This document shows, in pieces, positions 1 through 11,790 of a stretch of DNA of 64,000 nt; position 1 is the stretch's first letter; every line of letters begins with the position of its first letter. The DNA is from Vicugna pacos (Eukaryota > Chordata > Mammalia > Artiodactyla > Camelidae), in assembly GCF_048564905.1 (NCBI RefSeq), contig NC_133012.1, positions 15,781,646 through 15,845,645 on the forward strand, in the 5' to 3' direction. The position numbers were made by a program, and so were the translations under genes. The notes below the pieces were generated by a model. The model did not search any database. It was not told the DNA's origin and saw nothing but the letters and a program-made list of their open reading frames with translations.

Positions 1-739
1 TGTCTTCTCTCATCATCTATATTGAAGCATTCAACACTTAACCAAATTTTTATAAGCTTATCCGTCCTTTGCTAACAGACTTTTCAGTCTATTAATTAAA
101 GGGAGACATTTTTCTTTATATTTCTTATGTAATTAGCAAATAATAAATACTCCAATAGCCATTTGATTTTTTAAATTTATATTTGGCCACTGGTTTTAAC
201 TGCTCTTGGAGGGACAGATACACAGATTTTTAGAATATAAATTTACAAAACTGTTGCTCCTTCAGCAAAAGCATTCTGATGAGTCATCAATCATTGGAAA
301 CAGTAAGCAAGGCTGTGCAAGTAACAGATGAAAATTTCTGGGCCACAGACACAATGCAGTCACGGCTCAGCAAGTTTGGAAAATTAACTTATTTTTCAGA
401 AAGGGATGTCCCACAGCTTTGTATCTGAAAGCATTGAAGGTTTACAGACATTTCTCAGTGTGCCTCAGAATTACTACACCCCTGTCCCCTCTCCCGTTCC
501 AACACACAGCCTGGCACCAGGAGCACACCTACCCCCACACCCAACCATCAGTGCCCTGACCTGCCCCCTCCCACTGCACAAGTCTCACTGTCACCCCCAC
601 CAGTCCTCCCCTTCCACCTAAGGCAAGTTGCAGTCCCAGCCTCTCTTCCTACCATCACCCTCGACTGGTAGGCACTGGGGGCCCAGGACCGTGCCTACTT
701 CACCCACGGACTAGCTCCTCTGAAACTGAGGCTAACCCT

Positions 740-890
740 CACAGCACACTACTATTACTATCCTCAGTTTACAGAGGAAACTACTCAAGTGGTTAAATGG
801 CGCACATGGGTCACACACCTTGAACCAGTGACAGAGAGGCCCAGAATGCAGGCAACTTTCCCTCTGCTGTGCCCTGGACCAGAAGGGCCA
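740..890 (-). mobile_element. MIR SINE fragment
   Basis: GAAACTGAGGCTAACCCTCACAG and ATCCTCAGTTTACAGAGGAAACT resemble the reverse complement of the MIR core. Diverged. Confidence 0.45.
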
Positions 891-3539
891 GGCTCGGGAG
901 GCCAGCTCGACTCCTCCCCTTGCTAGGGAGGTGTTCCTACGGTGCAGTGCTAAAATCGGTGGGGCCGCAGCAAAGGTACCACTGCTTTACCAACAGTCCT
1001 AATGTTTAACCTGACAGCAGAGCTGACCTAGAGGACCTGCAATTGGACCTCATGTAAAGCAGCAGTAAAACATACACATCATAAGCAACATTAAAAGCAA
1101 GGTATGGCAACACTGGGCTGAGCGTCTCTGAGAAGCCTAAATACCAAATTCTTCAACAGTGAAATCAATACAGGACTGCTCCAACTTCCAGCTCTGAAAA
1201 GGTGACACTTACCAGTTCACTTCACATTGTGTAGCTTATCCCACGTGTGAACCGTAAAGGTTTAAGATCTACCTGCTGAGATACTATTGACCTTCGTGGT
1301 TTATTTTAAGCTCATGCTGTTAGCATCAACCTACAGAGAGACAACAGATTTGTTCTGATTCTGTAATTACAACCATCTTTTGTCTAGGGAAAAGTCTGGA
1401 AGGGGTAACATTTTCACTTTGCCTTAGAGAGTAACACAGAGAATCTACTGGATTCGAAGCAAACCTTCATCAAACAACTTACCTGGAAAACCATCTCGAA
1501 AAATCCGATTAAATAGACTATTATTCAATAACAAAAAATCGTTAAGGAATGACTTACAAAACTGAAAATCCAAAAGAAAGATTTATCAAGAGGCAAAAAA
1601 AGGACAATGCTAATATTATCCTATTTCTTTTAAGTTTATACTTATCTATATACTGAAAAATTCCAGAAGGATAACAGCAAAATTTTCTGGGCCTCCTATG
1701 CAATACGTGCAGAAGAGAAGGGGCAGGAAAGGGGAATTTTCCCTTCATACTTTTCCAAGTGAATTTTTTTGTTAATAATAAGCCTATTTTTATAATAAAA
1801 ACTAAAAGATATTATTAAAGTCAATGGATCAGATGAAACATACTCAAGACAAAGCAGATTAAAAAACTAAAAATGGATAAATTGGATCATTTAAAGTAAG
1901 CAGATTCTAATCATCTTTTTTATTCCTTTACATCTGTAAGTCTTAGGTATTCTTTAATCCTTTTAATTTTACTAGGAAAGAAAAAAGAAGTCAATGTCTT
2001 CATTGATGCTTTTATATGGCTATGATGAAAACAGTCACTGCTGTTTCCACTACTACTGGAAAATTCTTCATGATACCATAATAGTGTGTGTCCTCGGACT
2101 GGAAATTAACGCCAGACAATGAAATCCCGAATGGTGCTCCTTTGTTCTGACATTCACATGAAATGACCTGCTCTCCCCAAGCCTTCATGAGTATGGACTG
2201 GAATCACTCAGCTCCAGTGTGGCCTTCTCCATCCTTAAGGAAAGGCCTGGGACACCGCTCAGAAAACATGATCTAAGTAACGAAAGCTGTTTCCAAAGCC
2301 ACAGAAACACCTACCAGTCAAAGCAAGTTCCCATCTCTGAACTCTCAACGAGACAAGAATGAATTCAGCTTTAATATTTTTTTCACAAGGCTATTCAGCA
2401 TTGAAAAAATGACTCGCTGTTGTTCACATTTGGAAAAATTTGTGGGTTTTGAAGATGTTTCAATTAGTTGACAGAAGAACTTGACCACTGTACTAACCTG
2501 TATCAGAAGACACAGATCCTCTTCACAAATATCTGAGCAATGGGCTCACATGAGGGGCTGTGTTACGCAAGCGTTCAGCAGTTGCTTACACAGTGAGGTA
2601 ACTGCAGGTGGTGAGGGTGCTGGAAACATCTGGCACCTCTCTGTAAATATCACTGCCAAGTGTTCTCAGTAAAAATGATTAACTAATAGGGAATACACTG
2701 CATCTCATCATATTAAAATATTTCGTTCTGTGATTTGTGTTGCTCGGTAGGAGCACAGGTATCTTGGGGAAGAAAAAAGAAAATGAGGCTGGAGAAGTGG
2801 ACAGTTTATAGCTGGCGTTAAACAGTTTCCAGTTAAAGATGGCCCTAAATGCCAGGCTGAGAACTTTACACTGTAACTGTCGGAGTCGGGGTGTGGAGGG
2901 AAGTAGGAGTGGAGGGGCACTGCAGCTTTCTGGGCATTTGCATCAGAACTGGCTTGTGTGGTACTAGGGTGAAGAGCTGACCCAAGGGAAGAGTTTACAA
3001 TCAGAGGAGACAACTTTGGAGGCTAGTGCACCTGCCGGGCTGGAGGCCATGAGGATTTTAACTAGACCATGAAAAGAAGATTGCTGAGGACAGTCTGAAT
3101 ATATAGTGTATATATTAATATATGCAATTTAAAACATATATTATTATTTATTATATGAAGTGTAATAAGTATTATTAAGGCATCCAAGGGCCATTAACTA
3201 CTAGAGCCAGGAAGAAAATGTGCCAAATAAACAACATAGGAAGTTAACATACAAAAAATGAGAGTATGTTTATAGATATAATTATAACTTGGGTTCTTTA
3301 AACACAACTATATAGAGGAAGTGACCTTCGGAGTTATTATCTACAGTAACTAGGAATTATAATAAAACTAAAGTAAGGTTACCCAAAGGGATAAAAAAGA
3401 AACCAACAATAAGTTATGGGAGAAATAAGTTACACATATGTGAAACTATGGCTGCAGGTTCACTCTCAACTCAAAAGGACCACGTTCTCTCATTAATACT
3501 CATGCACATGTTACAAAATTTAGCTCCAGTGGTAGAGTA
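890..3539. other. MTUS1 intron, no gene seen
   Basis: AT-rich intron. Minus-strand GTAAGTG at about 1209 looks like a donor, but the flanking translation does not match MTUS1. The 101-codon frame at 2708-3013 and others are unsupported. 2700-3010 may be an ancient repeat I cannot name. Confidence 0.6.
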
Positions 3540-4790
3540 TTGATGTCTAGAAGCTATTTAAATAGACCTGATAATCTGCTTACAAAATACTGTACAAAAA
3601 AGCAACAGCTTTCCCATGTACCAGGAAAGAAGAAGAGATTTTCTTTGCTTTAGTAACAAAAAGTAGTTGGGCACACAGACATGTATGCACACACACACTA
3701 TTTCTATAAATACATGTGTCCAATACTGTTAGTACGATGAAAGAATTATAAAAATCAGGGGCATAAAATATTTGAGTAAGTGGGACATAAATGTTAATTC
3801 TTCTCTGAGTACATTAATAGACTAATATTTCTATCTAAATCCGTATGTCATTATTTTTAAAGGGGGATTGGGAAAAAAATTTAAAACAATTTAAACTAGT
3901 CTAGAGTAAGTAAGAATAGACAAAAAATTTTGGAACATAAAAATGAGGATTATAATCCAATGCTACCAACAAAAAAAATTTGATTAAAAAATGGGCAAAG
4001 GACTTGAATAGACCTTTCTCCAAAGATATACATTGGTCAAGAGGCACATGAAAAATTGCTCAACATCATTAATCATTAGGGAAATGCAAATCAAAACCAC
4101 AGTAAGCTATCATTTCGCTTCTAACAGAATGGCTATTATAAAAATGACGGGAAATATTGTCATCAAGGAGGTGCAGAAATTAGAATCCTGGGCATTGATG
4201 GTAGAAGAGTAAAATGGTGTAGATGCTGTGGGAAATGGTATGATGGGTTCCTCAAAAAATTAAAAATAGAACTACCTTCTAATCAAGCAATTCAGCTTCT
4301 GGGTATTTACCCAAAACAACTGAAAGCAAGATCTTCAAGAGATACTTGTACACTCAAGGTCACAGCAATATTCACAATAGCCCAACAGTGAAAGTAACCC
4401 AAGTGTCTACTGACAGATGAATGAATAAACAAAATGTGGCATATAAATACCACGAAATATTCAGCCTTAAAAAAGAAGGAGATTCTGACAGGCTGCAACA
4501 TGGATGAATCTAAAGACATTATGCTAAGTGAAACAAGCCGGTCACAAAACGACAAATAACGTATGAGTCCCCTTACACAAGGTACCTCGAGTCATTAGAT
4601 TCATGGAGGCAGAAAGGAGAATGGGGGCGCCAGGGGTTGAGGGAAGGGAGAAGGGGGAGGTAGCGTCTAAGGGACAGAGTTTCAGCTGGAGAAGATGAAA
4701 AGCTGCAGTGTTGGTTGCACAACTCTGGAAATGGGCTTAACACCACCGAATTGTACACCGAGAAGTTATTAGAATGGTAAAATTTTTATA
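3540..4790 (+). mobile_element. L1 (old L1M) ORF2 3' end and tail
   Basis: From 3960 the L1 ORF2 C-terminal DNA is obvious (GGGCAAAGGACTTGAATAGAC, GGGAAATGCAAATCAAAACCAC, GTTCCTCAAAAAATTAAAAATAGA, TCTGGGTATTTACCC). 3540-3900 is weaker and probably the same element. The element runs into an AT-rich simple repeat at 4780. Internally broken and not coding. Confidence 0.85.
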
Positions 4791-4880
4791 TTTATATATA
4801 TTATATATATGTATATACATATATATTATTTTATATACATTTATATATGCTTTATATTTATATATTATATATTTTACAAA
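4780..4880. repeat. AT-rich (TA)n-like simple repeat
   Basis: A run of TATAT/TTATA words following the L1 at 3540-4790; the 69-codon frame across it (Tyr/Ile-rich) is a by-product. Confidence 0.85.
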
Positions 4881-5097
4881 GTTTAAAAATAGAAAGAAGG
4901 AACTTGGGCTACTAGTTATTATAGGATATTATAAAACAGTACAACAGCCTATTAAATGGCATACAATTATATGGGCAGGTTAATAAACTGGTGTATCAAT
5001 CTCAGAAATATAACAATTCAGAATAAAAGAGATTTCAAGTCAGTGAAGACATTTATTTGTAGTATTAAGATATTTGAATTTAAAAAAAAATTAAAAT

Positions 5098-5352
5098 CTG
5101 AGAAGCACCATGGTGTAGTGGTTCAATGCTGACAGCTTAGAGCCAGACCGCCTAGGTTAAACGCAGCTCCACAGCACACTGGCTGTGAGCAGGTTACCTA
5201 ACCTCTCTGTGCCGTTTCCTCACATATAAGAATGCGGGTGATTACAGTGGTACTTACTCCACAGGTGCTTGTGAGAGTTAAGTGAGTTTATATTTTTAAA
5301 TGCTTAGGACAGCAGCTGGCATATTGTGACATAAATATTAGCTACTAGTTTC
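5098..5352 (+). mobile_element. MIR SINE, nearly full length
   Basis: CATGGTGTAGTGGTTCAATGC, AGAGCCAGACCGCCTAGG, CTGGCTGTGAGCAGGTTACC and CTTAGGACAGCAGCTGGCAT follow the MIR order from tRNA-like head to LINE-like tail. Confidence 0.88.
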
Positions 5353-5429
5353 TCAGCATGCACCAAAAAGTTACTAAAATTGGATCAAAAAGGAAAGGGT
5401 TAAAACAAAAGCATACAACTTCACCATGA

Positions 5430-5640
5430 TTAAATACAGATCAGTCTTCTCCTTCAGTAGAGAAGGTCTTGTTAAACATAAAAACATATGAAAAATTAGA
5501 AGAAAAGATGTATGTGACTATAAAAGTGGAAAAATTTAAAAATCACCATAAGCAAAATAAGTCATACAGTAAAACACAAGACAAAGGACAATGTCAAATC
5601 AGTAACAAAGAATCACACATCTCCAAACAGTACAAGTGAG
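5430..5640 (+). mobile_element. Probable L1 ORF2 fragment
   Basis: A-rich sequence resembling L1M ORF2 (ATGTGACTATAAAAGTGGAAAA, AATTTAAAAATCACCATAAG). Diverged; family assignment tentative. Confidence 0.45.
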
Positions 5641-5692
5641 CAAAAGCTCTAAACAAGAGTAAATTAAAATAATCAGCACAATTTTATGTTCA

Positions 5693-5784
5693 ATTTAACC
5701 TTTAACCTTTTTTCTATTTAACCTTTTCCATTTAACCTTTTTTTCCTCTCTTCAGTTTAACCTCAACTTAACCTTTAAGTCTAA
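5693..5784. repeat. Degenerate TTTAACC repeat cluster
   Basis: The word TTTAACC (or CTTAACC) recurs at least six times in about 90 bp with T-rich spacers. Confidence 0.7.
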
Positions 5785-6199
5785 CATCTTTCCTGGCTCC
5801 CCAGCTGTCATTCCTAATCCCCATTTCTGTCTCGCGTATCCTACGGAAGGGTTTAAAGAGCCAAATATTTGCATTCCTAACCTTTCTTCAAATTAGACCG
5901 CATGATCCAGTCTGTGCCAATAAGACTTAAAGGTGAGAGTGCTGGGGGTACAAGGAGCTGAATGAGGTCTCTCCTCCCTGGTGAAGGCAGGCAGGCTTGT
6001 CCGAGAAAGGCACTGTCTGGGACGCTGTCCATCCTTAGGCACAGCAGCAGGAGGACTTAGCACTTGGAACTCTAAGACTTTCTTAACAGTCACTGACAAA
6101 AACAACATGCTGAGGCAGGAGGGGCAGAAAGATGCCATTACTGGAACTGCCTACCTCTAGCTTACTGTTAAATAAACACATAACCTTCTGGTTTAAACC

Positions 6200-7445
6200 A
6201 AACTGCGTCTTGATCTACTGTATTCTCCATCAACAGCATTTGATGCCGCTGAGTCCTTTCTCCTTGAAAGGCTTTCTCTACCGGGCCTCCAGAACCCCAC
6301 TCCTGACTGACTTCCCTCCTACCTTCCTGGCTGTCCCTTCTTGGTCTCCTTTGTGATTCCTCCTCGTCTCTCTAGCCCTTTAAAGCTTAGGACCCCAGAG
6401 GTACTTGGAGGAGTACTCCATGGAGGTCCCCAACGTGCCCCTGACCTGTTCTCTTTCTGCTCTTACTCTCTGGGCGATCTCATCCAGTCTAGCAGCTTTA
6501 AATACCATTGAAATGTTGATGAATCCCAGATTTACCTCCCTAGACCAGATTTCTCCTATGCCCTCTAGACTTGGATAGCCAACTCTCTACTCCATGCCTT
6601 TGCTTATGTATGTATCTGTGATTCATCTCAACTTGGCGTCTCTTCAACCGAGATCCTGATACCCACCTTCCAACATCCATGTTGCCATCATCCTTCTCCA
6701 TCTCAGCTCATGGCAGCAGCATCCTCCCACTGCTCACACCAAAATGTTTAGAGCCATCTCTGACTCTTCTCTTCCTGTTCTCACCCTCACCCCATCAGCA
6801 AATCCTGTTGTCTTTATTTTCAACACATATTTCTAGAACCTGTAGCCCCTCCAACACTTCCACCTAACCCTCCCACAACCCTGGTCCAGGACACCACAAT
6901 CTCCCGCCATGATTATAGAGATACCTCCACATTTATCTTTCTGATCTGGCCCCCACTCCCATTCAGTGTATTCTTTGCACAGCTATTAGAGCAATTTTGT
7001 TAAAATAAGTCACTTTGGTTTAAAGCCAAAGCCCTTATAATTTTTCAAGACTGTACATGATCTGGCTCTCTACCACCTGTCAAGCCTCATTGCCTATTTC
7101 ATGTTTCCTTATGTCATTCCTTGCTATTCCTAGAGTTATCAGTCCTGCTCCACCTCCAGGTCTGTCCAGCTGTTTACTTTGACAGGTACGGTTTTCTTCC
7201 AGATATTCACACTGCTAGCTTCCCTGGGCCTTTACTCAAGAGTTACCTCTCCCTCTCTCACCACCTCACACACCCCTACATTTCAAATCCCCTCTTCTGT
7301 GCATTACTATTTCTTCTCTCTTTAGGACTACACACTGTCAACCATCCTATATCCTGTATTCCCCTGTGAATAGCCCCTCGCTCCCACCAGAATGTAACTT
7401 CAAGGAGGCACGTTTTGATCTTGTGTTCTGTACCTCAGCACTTCG
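6200..7445 (+). mobile_element. LINE-2 (L2) 3' region
   Basis: A long pyrimidine-rich tract with recognisable L2 ORF2 3'-end blocks: CAGCAAATCCTGTTGTC, ATCTCCCGCCATGATTAT, CTATTAGAGCAATTTTGTTAAA, ACATGATCTGGCTCTCTACC and CCAGAATGTAACTTCAAGGAGG. It is old and heavily decayed; frames of 60-82 codons here are not genes. An L1 tail is inserted just after it. Confidence 0.8.
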
Positions 7446-7499
7446 ACCTTTATATCTCATGTTTCCAGAAAATATTTGGGTGCCAAGAATATGCCAACT

Positions 7500-7676
7500 G
7501 AAGGGGGTCAAAAAGGTACAAACTTGCAGTCATAAAATAAATCAAGAGGATGCAATGTAGAGTGTGGTAACTCATTAATAATACTGTATCACATATTTGA
7601 AACTTGCTAAGAGAGTACATCTTAAAAGCTGTCACAAGAAAAAAATATTTTTGTAACTGTCTATGGAAAAAAATTA
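7500..7676 (+). mobile_element. 5'-truncated L1MA-type 3' end with target duplication
   Basis: The 177-bp insert begins GGGGGTCAAAAAGGTACAAAC and carries the L1MA9-like 3'UTR (TTGCTAAGAGAGTACATC). It is flanked by 15-bp near-perfect duplications (AAGAATATGCCAACT at 7485-7499, AAGAATATGCCAATT at 7677-7691), marking a single retrotransposition next to the L2. Confidence 0.8.
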
Positions 7677-7754
7677 AAGAATATGCCAATTAAAATAAGA
7701 TACCATCTTGTGCTTCCCTAAACAGTGAATATTTGGCAAGAGTGTTAAAAATGT

Positions 7755-7890
7755 CAACACATGGACTATAGCCAATATTTTATAATAACTATAAATGGAG
7801 TACAGCCTTCAAAAATTATGAATCACTATATTGTACATCTACTACATATAATATTATACAGTAACTATATTTTAACTTAAAATATATATA
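7755..7890 (+). mobile_element. L1 3' terminal fragment
   Basis: GGACTATAGCCAATATTTTATAATAACT and TATTGTACATCTACTACATATAAT match the L1 3' tail seen in cetartiodactyls. Confidence 0.65.
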
Positions 7891-7939
7891 TTGGCTAGGG
7901 TCGTGGGAAACAGGCTTACATACTCGGAGTAGGAGCACA

Positions 7940-8510
7940 GACTTGTATGTGGTTTCTGACAGGCAACTTGGCAACATGTCTCAAAAGTCTTAAAAATGCT
8001 CACGCCCTCTGATTCCACCTAAAGGAATGTATCAAAGTAACTTATCTGACCACTTAAGTACTTACGTACAAAGTTCTTCAGGGTAGAGTTGTTTAACACA
8101 CTGAAAATCACTGGAAACAACTTCAAGTTCAAGGAAGTTTGAAGAAATAAATCACAGCACATTCAGATGATGACACAGTCATTTTAAACCAAATTTTAAA
8201 AAGTTATTTAAAAATTCAAGAATCTAGGAAAATAGACACCACACCTTTTAAGTGAAAAAGAAACTTCAATCAACTGATGAAGTGCCTACTGACTGTTGGG
8301 GATGGGGTTCCTAGAGCAGCAGGAACTGTTTGTCCCCCTTAGAAATATGTAAGCATATGTGCAAGAGAATATTCAAAAAGAAAAGGCAGTGGACCGGTAG
8401 AAATTATGAAGTTAAAGACTATGTGGCATTGATGAGGTTAAGGGTGTGTTTTTCCCCCTTCCCATTTTTAAAGTGCTATACTTTTTAAACTGCCTACTGA
8501 AAAGGGGGCA
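7940..8510 (+). mobile_element. Old L1M 3' fragment
   Basis: GACAGGCAACTTGGCAACATG, CTGATTCCACCTAAAGGAATG and TTGTTTAACACACTGAAAATC are diverged copies of the L1 ORF2-end/3'UTR motifs. Confidence 0.6.
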
Positions 8511-9612
8511 TTGGAAACCTAATGTGATGTCCAAATTAACTGGTTCAATTCAAGATACAAGATGGTTTACCTTGCTTGGGACAATGCTCCCCATGTTCCT
8601 TTCTTGACACGGACAGACTTGGGCTATGTCCGAACCTCTTCTCTTTGCTGATTGACAGGACACCAATGCCCTGCTTCCTAACTGCCCACCTGCCTTCCTC
8701 CGTATGGCCATGCCTCCTGCACTGACTCTGTCCTCCGTCTGAACTCTAACTGTTCCTTCATCTCTACTTCCTAGTGTGCCAGCCAAGTCCTGAAAAATAC
8801 CTTAATCCATATGCATCCTTCTTATCTTTTATTCTTGGGTCTCAGTGGCAAAATTTAACAGCAGAAAGCATGAACATAAAGCAAGACTGGCCCTTATGTA
8901 AGGGCGTACCTCTATTATATGAGAGAATTACCTACATTATTGCAAGAAAGAATAAACAAACTTCGATATTTGTTATCTTACCCTCTTCTGAAATGTTACA
9001 GCTCTTTTCTACGGTATTAAAAGGACAGATGTGATGAGGGACAAACTGGCCATCTCCACACCTTGGCTGACACCTTGAGGGCAAGAATCATGTCTCATCC
9101 AGCTCACGATTCCTCAGGCTCTGGGGTATAACTTGCAGAATATACACCTTCAAACTGTCTAAGTGAACAGATCTTCCAAAACGCAGAATTTCTGTAACAT
9201 TTCACATTTATATATTGCAAACGGTGATTTTAGTATTCTGCATTCTTGAATTAGCTAAGGCAATATTCCATCAGTAGGGTACCAGAAACTGGACTCTGCA
9301 TAACCACCACCATTTGCTTAAATGCAAGAGAAAACTCAGAAGCTAAAGTCACAGCAGTACAGGTGAGCCACAACGGAAACAGCAAGTCTTAAGAGGGCAG
9401 TCATTTGACAGAGAAACAAGAACATTCCATAAAACAAGGTTCTCATGATGACTTGAAACACAGAAGTACCGCGTTTGTGGTGATACTGTCAGTACCTTCA
9501 AGTATGTTCACAGCATGTTGCTGCTTCAGGGGCAGAGTAAACAAAAATAACTTCCTTATTCACTGGCCTGGGAACACGTGTCCCGAAACTGAGGGTGTAG
9601 TAAAGTCAAAGA
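8511..9612. other. MTUS1 intron, no gene seen
   Basis: No recognised repeat or exon; open frames of 78-107 codons have no family resemblance. The 107-codon one runs into the CpG-dense patch. Confidence 0.55.
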
Positions 9613-9762
9613 CTCGGGTTTTCCCAGCCACCACAAAGACGGCGAAGAAGGGCCTTCATAGGTTCACCCGCAGATCAGTCCGCGTGGTCGTGAATGGGCT
9701 CACCCGGCGATCACACCGGGCATCCTGACGCGAACAGAGCGCACGCGCGAGCCTCCTGCTCC
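9613..9762. promoter_or_regulatory. Short intronic CpG-dense patch with NRF1-like site
   Basis: About 17 CpG dinucleotides occur in roughly 150 bp, while the surrounding intron is CpG-poor. GCGCACGCGC at 9739-9748 fits the core of the NRF1 consensus. On the minus strand a donor-like CCGG|GTGAGC lies at 9704/9703. An ATG at 9723 on that strand would give only 20 nt before the donor (phase 2), which does not match the phase-1 entry of the next MTUS1 coding exon. It may be a minor alternative promoter/first exon, or a CpG-rich relic of a repeat. The tract belongs to no repeat I recognise. Confidence 0.35.
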
Positions 9763-10009
9763 GTAGAAGCCAAGGCTCACCAGCAGAGCTACCCTGGACC
9801 ATCAGGTCACTGAGACTCAGGACTCAACGTTGTCTTCAGTTTGTTTCCCTTCCTAAGGCTACAAAAATAAACCAGTCAAGAAAATCTGCACGAGTTCACC
9901 TGAAAGAATTCACCTAACCTCAAAAAAATAAGACAGAAAATACAAAAGAGGAAGCTGCCCGCTATCCATAGGGCTCCTTTCAATCTTCATGCTTCGTCCC
10001 CACCATTTA

Positions 10010-10440
10010 ACCTCTAAGTGGATCTGCATCTACATACTTCTGCACTCCTTTATTTCAAAGACCTACTTGCCGGTGCGCTGGACACCTTCTGATGCTTCCC
10101 TGGCCTGGCTGGCTGTCACCCTGTGGCTCTCAACCTCATCTGCTCTTTGCCTGCAGGCGTCCTGACCCTCTGCACACTGGTGCTGTCTTAAACCTCAAAC
10201 ATGTGCACGCCCCAGGAGCTGCCTTCTCAGGCTTTAGGCTCTTCAAATTCAACAACCCCCAAACAAAACCCATCATTCTCCTTCTGACTATTCCGCATGT
10301 CACCTCATGGCCACCTGGACAAGAAAGCCGAGGAGACACTGGGGACTGCTCGCCAATGGAGCTTACCAGGCCCTCTTCCTCCAAAGCATATTTAATATAC
10401 TCACTCTGCTTTCTCCCCAAAAGCACGTGACTCTCACACG
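10010..10440 (+). mobile_element. Probable L2 fragment
   Basis: The order of blocks (TTAAACCTCAAACATG, CAAAACCCATCATTCTCCTTC) resembles the middle of the L2 3' region. It is strongly diverged. The 112- and 96-codon open frames over it are considered accidental. Confidence 0.5.
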
Positions 10441-10744
10441 TTTGTGCCTAGATGATTAGAGCTGATCTGCCTCAACCTTCCTCGGGGCTCACCTGTCGCT
10501 TGGCCCGACACACGGTCTGCTTGGGGCACATGGTGCCCTGATGTCCCTCAACATGCTGTGCCCTGCAAACCTCTACCATTTGCACCCTGGGGAATGCCAG
10601 CCACCTCCCATGTCTGGCAAAGCCCCACGGGCACATTCCAAGGCCAGTTCAATGTCACCACTGTTCCCCAGTCTTCCCTCGGGCTAGGTTAGTGGTGTTC
10701 CCTTTACTGTGGCCACAAAGTACTTCACACAAGTTTCCATTCAA

Positions 10745-11110
10745 GTCCAGCCAGACAGCATTTTTAAACACCTGTTGTGTAATAGGTACACTGTGCTGAG
10801 CACTGGAAAATATAAAAATAACTAAGACCTGGACTCTACCCTTATGGAGCTCACAGACATGTAAGAAAGTAATTATAGCACAGCATAATAAATGCAAAGT
10901 ACCACCGAGAACAGGACAGTTCGGCTGGGCGCTGAAGAATGAAGAGGCTGCATTCAAAGGATTTTCTGAAATTCCCCTTTTCACCTCATTCTCCAACCAG
11001 TGAGCTCATTAAAAGGGCAAATTAATCATGTTAATATTCTCTGAATCTAGTGAACCGCCCAGCACACAGTAGGCACTCAGAACATTTCTTGAATGGATAA
11101 GTCAGACTGC
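10745..11110 (+). repeat. Ancient interspersed repeat with L2-like tail
   Basis: 10745-10930 has the widespread 'cacctgttgtgtaatagg / gtgctgagcactgg / tatggagctcacagacatgtaa' pattern of an old mammalian repeat whose family I cannot name firmly. 11040-11100 (CACACAGTAGGCACTCAGAA) is an L2/MIR-like 3' tail. Confidence 0.5.
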
Positions 11111-11244
11111 AGAGTCACACACTAGCAGAGTTTAAGAGTCAGTCCATGAAGCAGTCTTCTCCAGAACTGCTTGCCAAGTGAGCAGAATTCTCTGGAGTGC
11201 CTGCAAAATGATCAAGAATTCACAAGGAAGAAAAGAGAAGATGC

Positions 11245-11520
11245 TTGTCTCCTGGTACCACAAGGCCCTACTTGGTTGGCCTCATCCCCACTTCCTGCCC
11301 CACCACACACACACATGACCTCACCCTGATCTTTGCACCTGCTGTTCCCTTCACCTGGAAAGTCCTTCCCTCTGATAGCCCAGTGCTTCCCTCCTTCTCC
11401 TCTGACAGGGTTGGCTCTAATGTGTCACCCTGTGTAAAGATCTGACTCCCTTCCCTGCTTGGCTTTTCTCTTCGGCACTGACCATCATACACACTAAACA
11501 TATGATCTCCCTTGTGTTGT
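11245..11520 (+). mobile_element. L2 3' fragment
   Basis: Contains L2 blocks such as ATCTTTGCACCTGCTGTTCC, TTCACCTGGAAAGTCCTTCC and GGCTCTAATGTGTCACC. Confidence 0.75.
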
Positions 11521-11544
11521 GAGTGAGCGAGGGTGTAAGTGTGT

Positions 11545-11790
11545 CAGAAGGACTGAGTATGTGACGGACAGGAGGCTTCGAGGCTAGACCGCCTGGCCTG
11601 AGTCCTGTCTCCGCCAATTACTAACTTGTAACTTTGGACAAACTGCTTAAGCTTTCAAAACCTCAAAATCCCTATCTGTAGGATGGGGAAAATCACAGTA
11701 TGTGCACCTCATGAGTTGTGAGGATTAAATGAAATTACGGATTTAGAAAGCTTGGAACAGCTTTCATTAGCACTCAGAACACCTTACTAC
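11545..11790 (+). mobile_element. MIR SINE
   Basis: GGCTAGACCGCCTGGCCTGAG, CTTTGGACAAACTGCTTAAGC and GTTGTGAGGATTAAATGAAAT match MIR. Confidence 0.82.

Noticed and set aside
1200-1260. Minus-strand GTAAGTG donor near 1209 as a possible next MTUS1 exon
   Set aside because: The upstream translation does not resemble the expected KPTSLKTAQSSW segment in any frame.
10092-10430. Overlapping 112- and 96-codon frames on both strands
   Set aside because: Located in probable L2 sequence; both lack recognisable domains.
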